The notes under the pieces: model-generated
Database searches by the model: none
Told to the model about the DNA's origin: nothing
Seen by the model: only the letters and a program-made list of their open reading frames with translations
DNA from: Butyrivibrio sp. MC2013
Lineage (GTDB): Bacteria; Bacillota; Clostridia; Lachnospirales; Lachnospiraceae
Assembly: GCF_000424585.1 (NCBI RefSeq)
Contig: NZ_AUKE01000022.1
Coordinates: 1-51,944 of the forward strand
Direction of reading: 5' to 3'
DNA length: 51,944 nucleotides
Made by a program: the position numbers and the translations under genes
Shown: piece after piece, positions 17,025-24,583 of the stretch
Layout of the letters: the number at the start of each line of letters is the position of its first letter
How positions within the stretch are numbered: position 1 is the first letter of the stretch

Positions 17025-19016
17025 TCATTCATCACTCATCTGAACCGTGATAGTAGTCGTAGTAGCAGGGATATTGTCCACATTGATATTGACTGTCCAT
17101 ACAGAGTTCTTGATAAAGGGAGCCGATGCTCTGATGACAATCTCTCCTCCGCTGACATCCGCAGAGATCTGGGATGTGGAAGGTGATATGGATACTACCC
17201 TCACATTACCGGAATCTATACCGGTAAGTGTATAGGGAACGGATACGCTGCTGACGGCAACTGTGCCTATGTAGCGTCCCGGTTCTTTCTTAACCAGCTC
17301 AGAAGCTGCCGCAGACGTAGATGTAAATGTTACTGAGGAGCTCTGAGGTACTATAGTCACCTTAGGGATAGTCACGCTGGCGCTTCCCCTGACCAGAGCT
17401 ATGGTCTCGCCCTGGGATGTGACCTTGGCTACAGCTTCAACAGATACTGTGTAGCTGTTGTTATAGGATATGGCGCTGGATGCTCTGATAGTGCCGTCCT
17501 GACTAAGGGTGAGCATATCCTTGCCCAGAGTCCCATAATCAGCTATGGAATAGGTGAGCGTATACTCGCTGCCGCCGCTTAGTCCCTCTACTGTAGGGCT
17601 AAATACCAGTGCTCCGCCTCTGTTAAGTATTGCTTCCGAAGGAGTAAGTGCAACAGATACTTCCTCATCACTACCCACAGTAAATCTGTATTCGCCAAAG
17701 ATCTCCTTGCCGGATAGACTGGCAGATGCCCGTACTCTGACCACAGATCCGGAATCCAGGCTGGGCACCTTAAGAGATGCCGTGGCACCGCTGCCGCTTA
17801 TATTAACGCTCCCTCCGGGGCTTCCGGAAGGCGTGGTATAATCAGCGCTCCAGCTGTCAGGATCTGTGGAGCCTGTCATATTAGAGCCAATAAGGGAAGC
17901 AGTAAGATTAAGTACTGTTCCCGGTAATATCTTGTTATCAGGACTGTTTCCGTTGACATTGGAGGATCTGATCTCATAACCTGTGTACTGGGCTATGGAT
18001 ACATATCCTCTGCCTACAAGGCCGCCTACTTCATCTGAAGTTGTAGTGGCTACTACAGTGAGATTCTCAGCTGTCTCGCCTGCGCCTACTATCATCACAC
18101 CCGAAGCTGGATCTATAACTGTAGCAGGATCCGTAGGAGTACCCTCAAGAGTCCATACAACGCTCTGATCGGGATAGCCTATACCTGATACGATAGCCGC
18201 AAATTCCTGATTCTGGCCAGGCGCCATAGTCACAGATGCAGGTTCTACGGTCACTCCCGTAGCACGGGCCTGACCTGTGCCCGGCTGATCAGTGTTCAGG
18301 AAGCCTCCTGCCTCATCTGAGAAGGCTGCTGCAGTATTTCTCTTGGCCACGGAAAAGCCTGTTGCAAAATCAGCTGTGTCATTCTCCATATTTACAGAGA
18401 CATTGATCACAGGATTGTCCTGATCAACGTCACAGTAGAAGGCTGTAACATCCTCTGCTATAAGAGCCCAGCTATGCTCTACATCTGCTACGAAGCTGTC
18501 ACCGTCCACTCCGGGAGCAAAATCAAATTTGCTGCCGCGGATTCCTTCGCTAAGGGTCACAGGACACTCATTGTAATAAAGCTTATCAACATCTCCGCCA
18601 AACCAGATGACATAGCCTTCCTTATAGCTGATAAGGTCACTCCCATCTTCTGCCTTGGACAATTCGCTCCCTGTAGTCACCAGCAGGGCATCGCCTCCTG
18701 TGCTGTTTAAAATCCATTTGTATCTGTCTTCGGATATGTCAGTATTCTCTTCCTCAGAGTCCTTGTCATTGGTGAAATATACCAGCATATCAGCATTAAC
18801 AACACGGTTCTCGATCTGGTTCTTGAGAAGCTGGGCAGAGGTCTGAAGCTGTACCTGGGCATTTTGCCGCCTGTACTGAGTGGTACTGGTGACCATAAGC
18901 CCCATAATGGCACTACCTACTATAGCAAGCAGTGCTATGGCTATTATGAGCTCCACCAGGGAAAAGCCCTTATCATCTGTATGCAGTTTGTATCCTGTAT
19001 TATCTGATCTCTTCAT
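17025..19016 (-). CDS. Large prepilin-like protein with Ig-like domains (PilW position)
   Basis: This 663-residue protein starts with a class III prepilin signal: a charged leader, then the cleavage motif G|FSLVELIIAIALLAIVG with the conserved Glu at +5 (around residues 18-40). The hydrophobic helix is followed by a pilin-like region to about residue 230. Several Ig-like or Big-type modules come next: VTVEPASVTMAPGQ begins one near 250, and STSQISADVSGGEIVI lies near the C terminus. Ordinary pseudopilins are 130-250 residues, so this is a pilin stalk carrying a long adhesin-like extension. It should be processed by the prepilin peptidase encoded at 27154-27900 and assembled as a minor pilin. 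A weak AGGA precedes the ATG. Confidence 0.85.
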   Translation of the reverse strand: MKRSDNTGYKLHTDDKGFSLVELIIAIALLAIVGSAIMGLMVTSTTQYRRQNAQVQLQTSAQLLKNQIENRVVNADMLVYFTNDKDSEEENTDISEDRYKWILNSTGGDALLVTTGSELSKAEDGSDLISYKEGYVIWFGGDVDKLYYNECPVTLSEGIRGSKFDFAPGVDGDSFVADVEHSWALIAEDVTAFYCDVDQDNPVINVSVNMENDTADFATGFSVAKRNTAAAFSDEAGGFLNTDQPGTGQARATGVTVEPASVTMAPGQNQEFAAIVSGIGYPDQSVVWTLEGTPTDPATVIDPASGVMIVGAGETAENLTVVATTTSDEVGGLVGRGYVSIAQYTGYEIRSSNVNGNSPDNKILPGTVLNLTASLIGSNMTGSTDPDSWSADYTTPSGSPGGSVNISGSGATASLKVPSLDSGSVVRVRASASLSGKEIFGEYRFTVGSDEEVSVALTPSEAILNRGGALVFSPTVEGLSGGSEYTLTYSIADYGTLGKDMLTLSQDGTIRASSAISYNNSYTVSVEAVAKVTSQGETIALVRGSASVTIPKVTIVPQSSSVTFTSTSAAASELVKKEPGRYIGTVAVSSVSVPYTLTGIDSGNVRVVSISPSTSQISADVSGGEIVIRASAPFIKNSVWTVNINVDNIPATTTTITVQMSDE

Positions 19017-19030
19017 AGAATTCCTGTTTA

Positions 19031-19636
19031 TTAAGCACCCTTAAGCTCTACCTTGCCTGTTGCAGGGGTCAGTATCAGTTCATAAGCCCTGTTGCCCTGG
19101 GCGATACGTATCTTCTTGATATAATGCTCAGCGTCATCCTGAGGGATAAAGCCCCCTGTGGACCTGTCATAAGCCAGGATCAGGGTATAGCCGTCAGAGC
19201 CCATATGCTCTGCACCTGTCACACCATCTCCCACAAGAGCTGTGATACCGGTATCGGAAAAGGTCATAAAGGAGGTCAGGCCATCTGACTTTATCCTGAT
19301 GCTGTCTACAACATAAATGGTGCCATCATCCTTTTTCCTAACCTGGCTGATATTGCAAAAGCCGCCTGTAAGCTCCACTTCCAGGTATACATCAGCCTCT
19401 GCAGCTGTATCTGCTGCTCCCGTAGACTGGGACATGGTGATCACTCTGACCTTGCCCAGGGATGATAGCAGGTCCTCTGCAATCTCCCTGGCCTGCCTTC
19501 CAGCCAGGATATTGAATATGCCAACCACGCCTGTAGTGAGTATGCCTATGATGGCCAGTATCACTATAAGCTCGATCAGAGTGTAACCCTTATTATCCCA
19601 TGAGGGATATTTTTTAGTTTTTTTAAGTCTGCTCAT
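19031..19636 (-). CDS. Prepilin-like protein, FimT/GspH type
   Basis: This 201-residue minor pilin-like protein has the leader and cleavage site KG|YTLIELIVILAIIGIL (about residues 16-32), with Glu +5 present. The hydrophobic helix continues into an amphipathic segment, GRQAREIAEDLLSSLGKVR. The small beta-rich C-terminal domain fits the FimT/GspH/FimU class, which helps initiate the pilus with other minor pilins. It is the only normally sized pilin-like protein in this set. It is tightly packed, with eight bases after the preceding stop and 14 before the next start. The ribosome site is weak, so translation may be coupled to the gene before it. Confidence 0.85.
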   Translation of the reverse strand: MSRLKKTKKYPSWDNKGYTLIELIVILAIIGILTTGVVGIFNILAGRQAREIAEDLLSSLGKVRVITMSQSTGAADTAAEADVYLEVELTGGFCNISQVRKKDDGTIYVVDSIRIKSDGLTSFMTFSDTGITALVGDGVTGAEHMGSDGYTLILAYDRSTGGFIPQDDAEHYIKKIRIAQGNRAYELILTPATGKVELKGA

Positions 19637-19644
19637 AAATCAAA

Positions 19645-22068
19645 TCACTTCTTGGTCCAGTTGCTAAAGGTGACAAGAGAGTCTGCAGGCACAGTGGCAT
19701 CAACGCTCTCTCCGGGATCTCTTCCTGTCTGTATTGCTGCAAAATCAGCACCTTCATTAAAGATATTGGCAACACTGACTTCATGTACAGTCTCGCCGCC
19801 TATCACTGCATCCATCTCCCTGGTCAGGTTCAGACACTCACTGATCTTCTCGGAATCTGCAAAGATATCTGCTCCGTTGGTGATCCTGGTGGAACCGGAG
19901 GTCAATATGGTACCTGTAAAGCCCACATCTATCTCCACATCCTGGCTGGTGATCACCAAGATCCCTGATGAAGGATCAAGCTTGTCACCCCCTACACCTG
20001 TGATCTCACTGAGCTTTAAGGTATCAGAGCTGTCTGTCCTCTTGGACACATATACTCTGCTGCGACCGTAAGCATCCTTGAATATCACAGAGGATGTCCC
20101 GTTAAGGATGGCATTCATATTGTCCTTTGATACCAGATTATCAAAAACATCCTTCTGGCTCTGCTCTACAGACATGGCAGAATAGTCTGCGGACAGGATC
20201 CTGCTCAGCGAATCAAAAGAACGGGAATACATCTCATACTCTACCCTGAGCTCTTCTCTTTCTGTATCTTCATTGTCCTCAGGAGATATCATGATATAGT
20301 TGGGGCTTCCTTCCAGACCGGAGTCCGAAGGGTAAAAGATATTACCTGCAAGATTTAGTCTAAGGCCACCGTTGCTGCCGCTGATGCCTGTAAGGGAATC
20401 ATTGAATTTAAACTCCCCTATGTAGCTACTGATATAGCGATCTATAAATTCATGATTGGCATTGTAGTAGTCCCTGAAGAAGTTGCCGGCGCTCTGCTCA
20501 TTGGCAAAGTTCAGATAATAATATCTCCAGTCAGAGCCCTGGGGGATCACCACTCTGTAGGGATGCTCTTCATCAAACTTGTAGCTGCTGCTCATATTAT
20601 CAGTAATGGAGCTAAGGTCCACTTCCATGATATTATCTGCAGTTGCAAGTCCCCCCTCTGCAAAGCTCTCTATGAAATCCCTGTATTCCGATGAGGATAC
20701 AGGATTCTTGCCCAGGACACATTTATCAGCCTGGCCGTCCTTCACCGTCCAGCCAATGCATTCCGGAGGTACCAGATATGCTATCTGTCCTGCCTTGGAA
20801 GCCAGGGACTCACCCATCCTGATATCCTTGCCCTGCTCTGCAGTCAGGGCATTGTCAGTAGAGTCAGTATTAACACCACTCTCGTATACATCAAAAGAAC
20901 TATCTCCATCGCCGCTCATACCTATAAAGGCATTGCCTGCCAGCACCAACTGACTTAGATTCTCCATATCAAGGCTGGTCTTGTATCCGTTGAGGAGGAT
21001 GGCACTGCTGCCTTCTGCCTTGCTACCGCTCCCTTTGCCATAACCGTAATAGGAGCCTGCGAGCTTGACTACGCTCTTGGTACCGCTGACAGTCAGATCA
21101 TCCTTTATATAAGAAGAGCCGGACAGGTTCAGATTCCTGCTGTGAGGGCCTGCGGAAGGTGCAGAAGATGTGACATCTATACCACCTGCCCAAAGGCCTG
21201 TGCCCTCTCCTGCTTCAAAATAGGAACCGGAGCCGGCCACTTCGACATCGCCTCTGCTCACTACATATTCACAATTTCTAAATTCTATACCGCCTCTTGA
21301 AGAACTGCCGCCGGCTACAGGTCTTCCTACGATAAAGCTGGAAGTCTCACCCTCTGACAGTCCTGCATATACATTGGCATTTGATACTACGCTGCCTTCC
21401 ATGGCTACATTGACGCTTCCGCTGGAAATCAGAGCATAATCCACGATCTCGGGAAGAGACAGCTGTCTGTTAAAGTCCAGATTAGGCATAAGGAGATTGA
21501 TATCTGTAGATATAATGGACACATTGGAATTATCAGGATCTGTGTAGGTCACAGTCACATCCTCTAAGACTATCCTGTCCAGATAGGTCTCCATGACAGG
21601 ATGAGAGGAGCTGACAGTAACTACAGGAGGCGCCTGGGTCAGGTAAGTCATGAGCACATCCGGATCATAGGTCTTGTCAGATGCGCCCCGGATACCGCAA
21701 TTAGTCAGATGATGGAAAAAGTCATACTGGAACCTTGAAGCTCTCTGGGCTTCGCTATACTCAGCATAATTCTCCATAACATCAAAGTAGCCCTTGTTGA
21801 CGGCTGTGGATACTTCTTTTTCAAGTCCCGCCTTGATCTCATTCAGAGCCATCTCAGCTGAATAGAAGGTATTTTGAGCCGAGAAATCCATGGTCCTCAT
21901 CTGATAGCTGTAGAGGGACATATATGTGATCATTGACAGCAAAAGGGCAACAAAAGCAAGGATAACAACCACCATTACCATGGAGATTCCCCTGTCATCC
22001 TTTGCCGCTTTTTTTAACATCTTCTTATACCACTGCCCTAAGGACAGCCTTGTGAGTAATCTTATCAT
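19645..22068 (-). CDS. PilX/GspK-like large minor pilin
   Basis: This 807-residue protein has a prepilin-like N terminus: KDDRG|ISMVMVVVILAFVALLL (about residues 24-45), then helix SYQMRTMDFSAQNTFYSAEMALNEIKAGL. It lacks Glu at +5, where a methionine stands. That loss is characteristic of GspK and PilX, which sit at the very tip of type II pseudopili and pili. Residues about 200-400 are rich in short Gly/Ser/Val/Asn turns (SGSVNVAMEGSVVSNANVY and similar), suggesting a beta-helix-like shaft. The usual PilX is about 170 residues, so this one carries a large extracellular addition. The start nearly abuts the stop of the previous gene (TAAAGGATG). A second ATG at residue 17 is possible. Confidence 0.8.
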   Translation of the reverse strand: MIRLLTRLSLGQWYKKMLKKAAKDDRGISMVMVVVILAFVALLLSMITYMSLYSYQMRTMDFSAQNTFYSAEMALNEIKAGLEKEVSTAVNKGYFDVMENYAEYSEAQRASRFQYDFFHHLTNCGIRGASDKTYDPDVLMTYLTQAPPVVTVSSSHPVMETYLDRIVLEDVTVTYTDPDNSNVSIISTDINLLMPNLDFNRQLSLPEIVDYALISSGSVNVAMEGSVVSNANVYAGLSEGETSSFIVGRPVAGGSSSRGGIEFRNCEYVVSRGDVEVAGSGSYFEAGEGTGLWAGGIDVTSSAPSAGPHSRNLNLSGSSYIKDDLTVSGTKSVVKLAGSYYGYGKGSGSKAEGSSAILLNGYKTSLDMENLSQLVLAGNAFIGMSGDGDSSFDVYESGVNTDSTDNALTAEQGKDIRMGESLASKAGQIAYLVPPECIGWTVKDGQADKCVLGKNPVSSSEYRDFIESFAEGGLATADNIMEVDLSSITDNMSSSYKFDEEHPYRVVIPQGSDWRYYYLNFANEQSAGNFFRDYYNANHEFIDRYISSYIGEFKFNDSLTGISGSNGGLRLNLAGNIFYPSDSGLEGSPNYIMISPEDNEDTEREELRVEYEMYSRSFDSLSRILSADYSAMSVEQSQKDVFDNLVSKDNMNAILNGTSSVIFKDAYGRSRVYVSKRTDSSDTLKLSEITGVGGDKLDPSSGILVITSQDVEIDVGFTGTILTSGSTRITNGADIFADSEKISECLNLTREMDAVIGGETVHEVSVANIFNEGADFAAIQTGRDPGESVDATVPADSLVTFSNWTKK

Positions 22069-22071
22069 CCT

Positions 22072-23535
22072 TTAATCCACTCCTGTCAGGCTCAGGAGCG
22101 CATCGTCCTCATAGCCTGAATAAAGGGCATTGCCGCTATTAAACGTATCGGCATACCAACCTTTGTTGTATATTCTTATGGTCGTATCATAAATACGGTC
22201 CATGGAAGAAGCATTATCAAGTCCCTTGATAGTCAGGACATTCTCCAAAAGCTCGGCCCCGGGATAGCCTGATACATCAGCCACCGAAGATCTGTAATGA
22301 TAATAAACCTGTGTAGGAAGACTGGGAGCAGTGTCGGGGTTAAAAGCCAGGTTCTTGCCAAGATTGGTCAGGATCCTGGTAACACTTGAGCCGGAATTGG
22401 TGCCCTCATTGACTTCTACGTCCATATGATAGGCTGTTTCATCAGAGGCAAGTGTGGAGCTCTCGCCGTATTTCTGCTTGACTATACACACATTCACAGG
22501 CAGGAGGCCTTCATTATTGATGATGATCTTATCCAGCTTATTTGACTGAGTAGAATAGTAATCCGGCTTATAACAGATAAAGATATTCCTGGGCAGAGTT
22601 TCTAGCACACTGCCATCCTCTGCAAGCTCATATGCGTAAGGACCAAAGGCATAGGGGACAGTCACAACTTTGTCGCCATAGCTGTAGCTGATATTCATAT
22701 CCACGCTGGCAGAGCTGTCGCCGCGGTTTATGGTAACTTCAATAGTCCTTGTGGCTACGCGGCCTATCTCTTCGTCTGACAAAGTGCTGTCTCCGGAAGC
22801 GATGCGCAGCTTATGGAACTGCTTCTGGTCATCTGTATATTCCTGCAGCAGCATACAATCCTTTTGAGCAGAAAAAGCTGCTACTGCGCTGTATTCATCT
22901 GAGTTATAGGCTATACCTGCGGCAGTGGATGCGGATTCCCTGTACAGGCCTCCCGTATCAAGCTCTAAGAGGGCATCATAATACTGGCCGTCATGGTATA
23001 TGTTCTGTATGGCAAAGGTGTATCTGTCATCATCCCTTCCCACAAACTGTCCGTCCACTGTAGAAGGGCCTTCGTCTCCAAATACTTCTCTTCGAAGAAA
23101 GCGGTCACTTCCCACTGCTCCCCCTTCGTATACTGCGCCGTCCCTGACAAAGTCATAGAGGCTCACTCCCAGACTGTCATTGGCTTCTCCTGTCTCAAAA
23201 GAGGGCTTGTCCGCATTAAGTATCTGATTCCTCATGATAAAGTCGGAAGAAATGGATGAGTTAAAACGTCTGCTCACCTCTTCCACAGTATAGGGCTTAA
23301 TGGATTCCATGAGATTCTGGGCAATGGCATTTGCCCTCTCTGTCTGCCTGGTCCTGGCATTGAGCCTGGCTGTGAGCACAAAGCCTCTCATGAGAGGTAT
23401 AGCCACCATAGCCAGTACCAGCATGGCCACCAGTACCTCCAGCAGGGAAAAGCCTGCATTGGGATCAGCCTTTCCTTGGGAAGGGGACTTTCTTTTATGG
23501 GTTATGGACCTGGTAAATGTCCTGTTAAAGATCAT
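22072..23535 (-). CDS. PilV-like large minor pilin
   Basis: This 487-residue prepilin-like protein has cleavage site NAG|FSLLEVLVAMLVLAMVAIPLM (about residues 27-48) with Glu +5 present. The following helix (LTARLNARTRQTERANAIAQNLMESIKPY) resembles PilV/GspI-type minor pilins. The remaining 400 residues form an extracellular domain unlike the short standard PilV. AGAGG precedes the ATG by six bases. A hairpin with a short T-run separates it from the pilO-like gene upstream, so the four prepilin genes and the giant secreted gene may be expressed at a different level from the assembly genes. Confidence 0.83.
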   Translation of the reverse strand: MIFNRTFTRSITHKRKSPSQGKADPNAGFSLLEVLVAMLVLAMVAIPLMRGFVLTARLNARTRQTERANAIAQNLMESIKPYTVEEVSRRFNSSISSDFIMRNQILNADKPSFETGEANDSLGVSLYDFVRDGAVYEGGAVGSDRFLRREVFGDEGPSTVDGQFVGRDDDRYTFAIQNIYHDGQYYDALLELDTGGLYRESASTAAGIAYNSDEYSAVAAFSAQKDCMLLQEYTDDQKQFHKLRIASGDSTLSDEEIGRVATRTIEVTINRGDSSASVDMNISYSYGDKVVTVPYAFGPYAYELAEDGSVLETLPRNIFICYKPDYYSTQSNKLDKIIINNEGLLPVNVCIVKQKYGESSTLASDETAYHMDVEVNEGTNSGSSVTRILTNLGKNLAFNPDTAPSLPTQVYYHYRSSVADVSGYPGAELLENVLTIKGLDNASSMDRIYDTTIRIYNKGWYADTFNSGNALYSGYEDDALLSLTGVD

Positions 23536-23563
23536 ATAAAGCCTCTGTCCTTTTTAAACAATT

Positions 23564-23596
23564 CGCCGCAGCATATAAACGTGCTCTGCTGCGGCG
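23564..23596 (-). terminator. Intra-operon hairpin between pilO-like and pilV-like genes
   Basis: A perfect 10-base-pair GC-rich stem (CGCCGCAGCA 23564-23573 with TGCTGCGGCG 23587-23596) is followed on the minus strand by AATTGTTTAAAAAGG. It resembles a partial Rho-independent terminator and would lower transcription of the downstream prepilin genes or protect the upstream message. Confidence 0.6.
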
Positions 23597-23621
23597 TTAA
23601 ACTTCGTAATAGAGATCAGGC

Positions 23622-24569
23622 TCAGCCATGGCCTCCGGTATCGATCCTGCCGGAGTCTGTAAGGGAACCGCCTGATTCTTCACGGCTATCCTCATCTGTA
23701 TCCTCTTCGCCTGTACCTTCGTCCTGTGTATCCTGATCCGGAGTGTTCTCATCATCGGAGCCTTCATCATAATCCTCGCCAAGAACAGGTCTCTTACCAG
23801 CGCCTGTAGGCTTCTCTATGGATCTGAGGCTCTCCTGATCACCAAAGATAGTGTTAACACCTGTGGAATCAACATTGGTATCGGGCTCAGTATATTCTTT
23901 ACCCAATCCGTCCATATAGTAATGATCCAGCACCATGGACACCGCCAGCATGCCATAGCCCTCATCATAGGCAATGGATATGCTCTTAACAGCCTTGGGT
24001 CCTGCACTCTCCGCAATAGAAGTCAGCACTCCCTTGAGACCGTCATAGCTGGTCAGCAGTGATACGGTAGACTCACCCTGATAGAGGGTCATACCATTCA
24101 CATCCAGATAGCTGCCATCATTTACATACTGATTGGCTGTGATGGCACCTGTGATATCCTGAGAAGATACCAACAGGTCCTCCCTGGCAGGTACCTCTAC
24201 AGGGACCGCCAGAGTCTCGGGAGTAGAAGCATAGCTGATATATGTATCAGGGATGATCTCCTCCAGCTCTTTGACATAGACGATCATATCCTCTTCCTGA
24301 AGGAAGGCGGGATATCTCTCTACCAGCTCAGCTGTAGCCTCATTATAGTCCAGGCGCTTATTGGTATAATCATCAGCGCTGTTGGATAGCTGCAAAAGCA
24401 GCTGATTCTGCTGTCCCAGAACCACGTTCTGAGCTTCAATGACCCTGGTCTTATCACCTATCTTTTTATATCCGTATAAATACACCAGAAGGACTACAAG
24501 CAAGGACAAAACAATGATAAGAAGGTGTTTTTGCCTGTCTGTAATCTTTAATTGCTCTTTAAGATTCAC
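23622..24569 (-). CDS. pilO: PilO-like pilus assembly protein
   Basis: This 315-residue bitopic membrane protein has a short cytoplasmic N terminus (MNLKEQLKITDRQKH) and one transmembrane helix (about residues 17-35, LLIIVLSLLVVLLVYLYGY). A coiled-coil region follows, then a periplasmic-type ferredoxin-like domain with repeated VSSQDITGAI and LKGVLTSI elements. This is the PilO/GspM plan. The last 70 residues are an unusual acidic tail rich in Asp, Glu, Gly and Thr. In Gram-negatives PilO pairs with PilN to form the inner-membrane alignment complex; the neighbouring PilM-PilN fusion supports this identity. It starts with GTG behind GGGAGAG, 14 bases after the stop of the fusion gene. Sequence conservation in the family is low, so the call rests on layout and context. 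Confidence 0.75.
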   Translation of the reverse strand: MNLKEQLKITDRQKHLLIIVLSLLVVLLVYLYGYKKIGDKTRVIEAQNVVLGQQNQLLLQLSNSADDYTNKRLDYNEATAELVERYPAFLQEEDMIVYVKELEEIIPDTYISYASTPETLAVPVEVPAREDLLVSSQDITGAITANQYVNDGSYLDVNGMTLYQGESTVSLLTSYDGLKGVLTSIAESAGPKAVKSISIAYDEGYGMLAVSMVLDHYYMDGLGKEYTEPDTNVDSTGVNTIFGDQESLRSIEKPTGAGKRPVLGEDYDEGSDDENTPDQDTQDEGTGEEDTDEDSREESGGSLTDSGRIDTGGHG

Positions 24570-24583
24570 CGCTCTCTCCCTTC

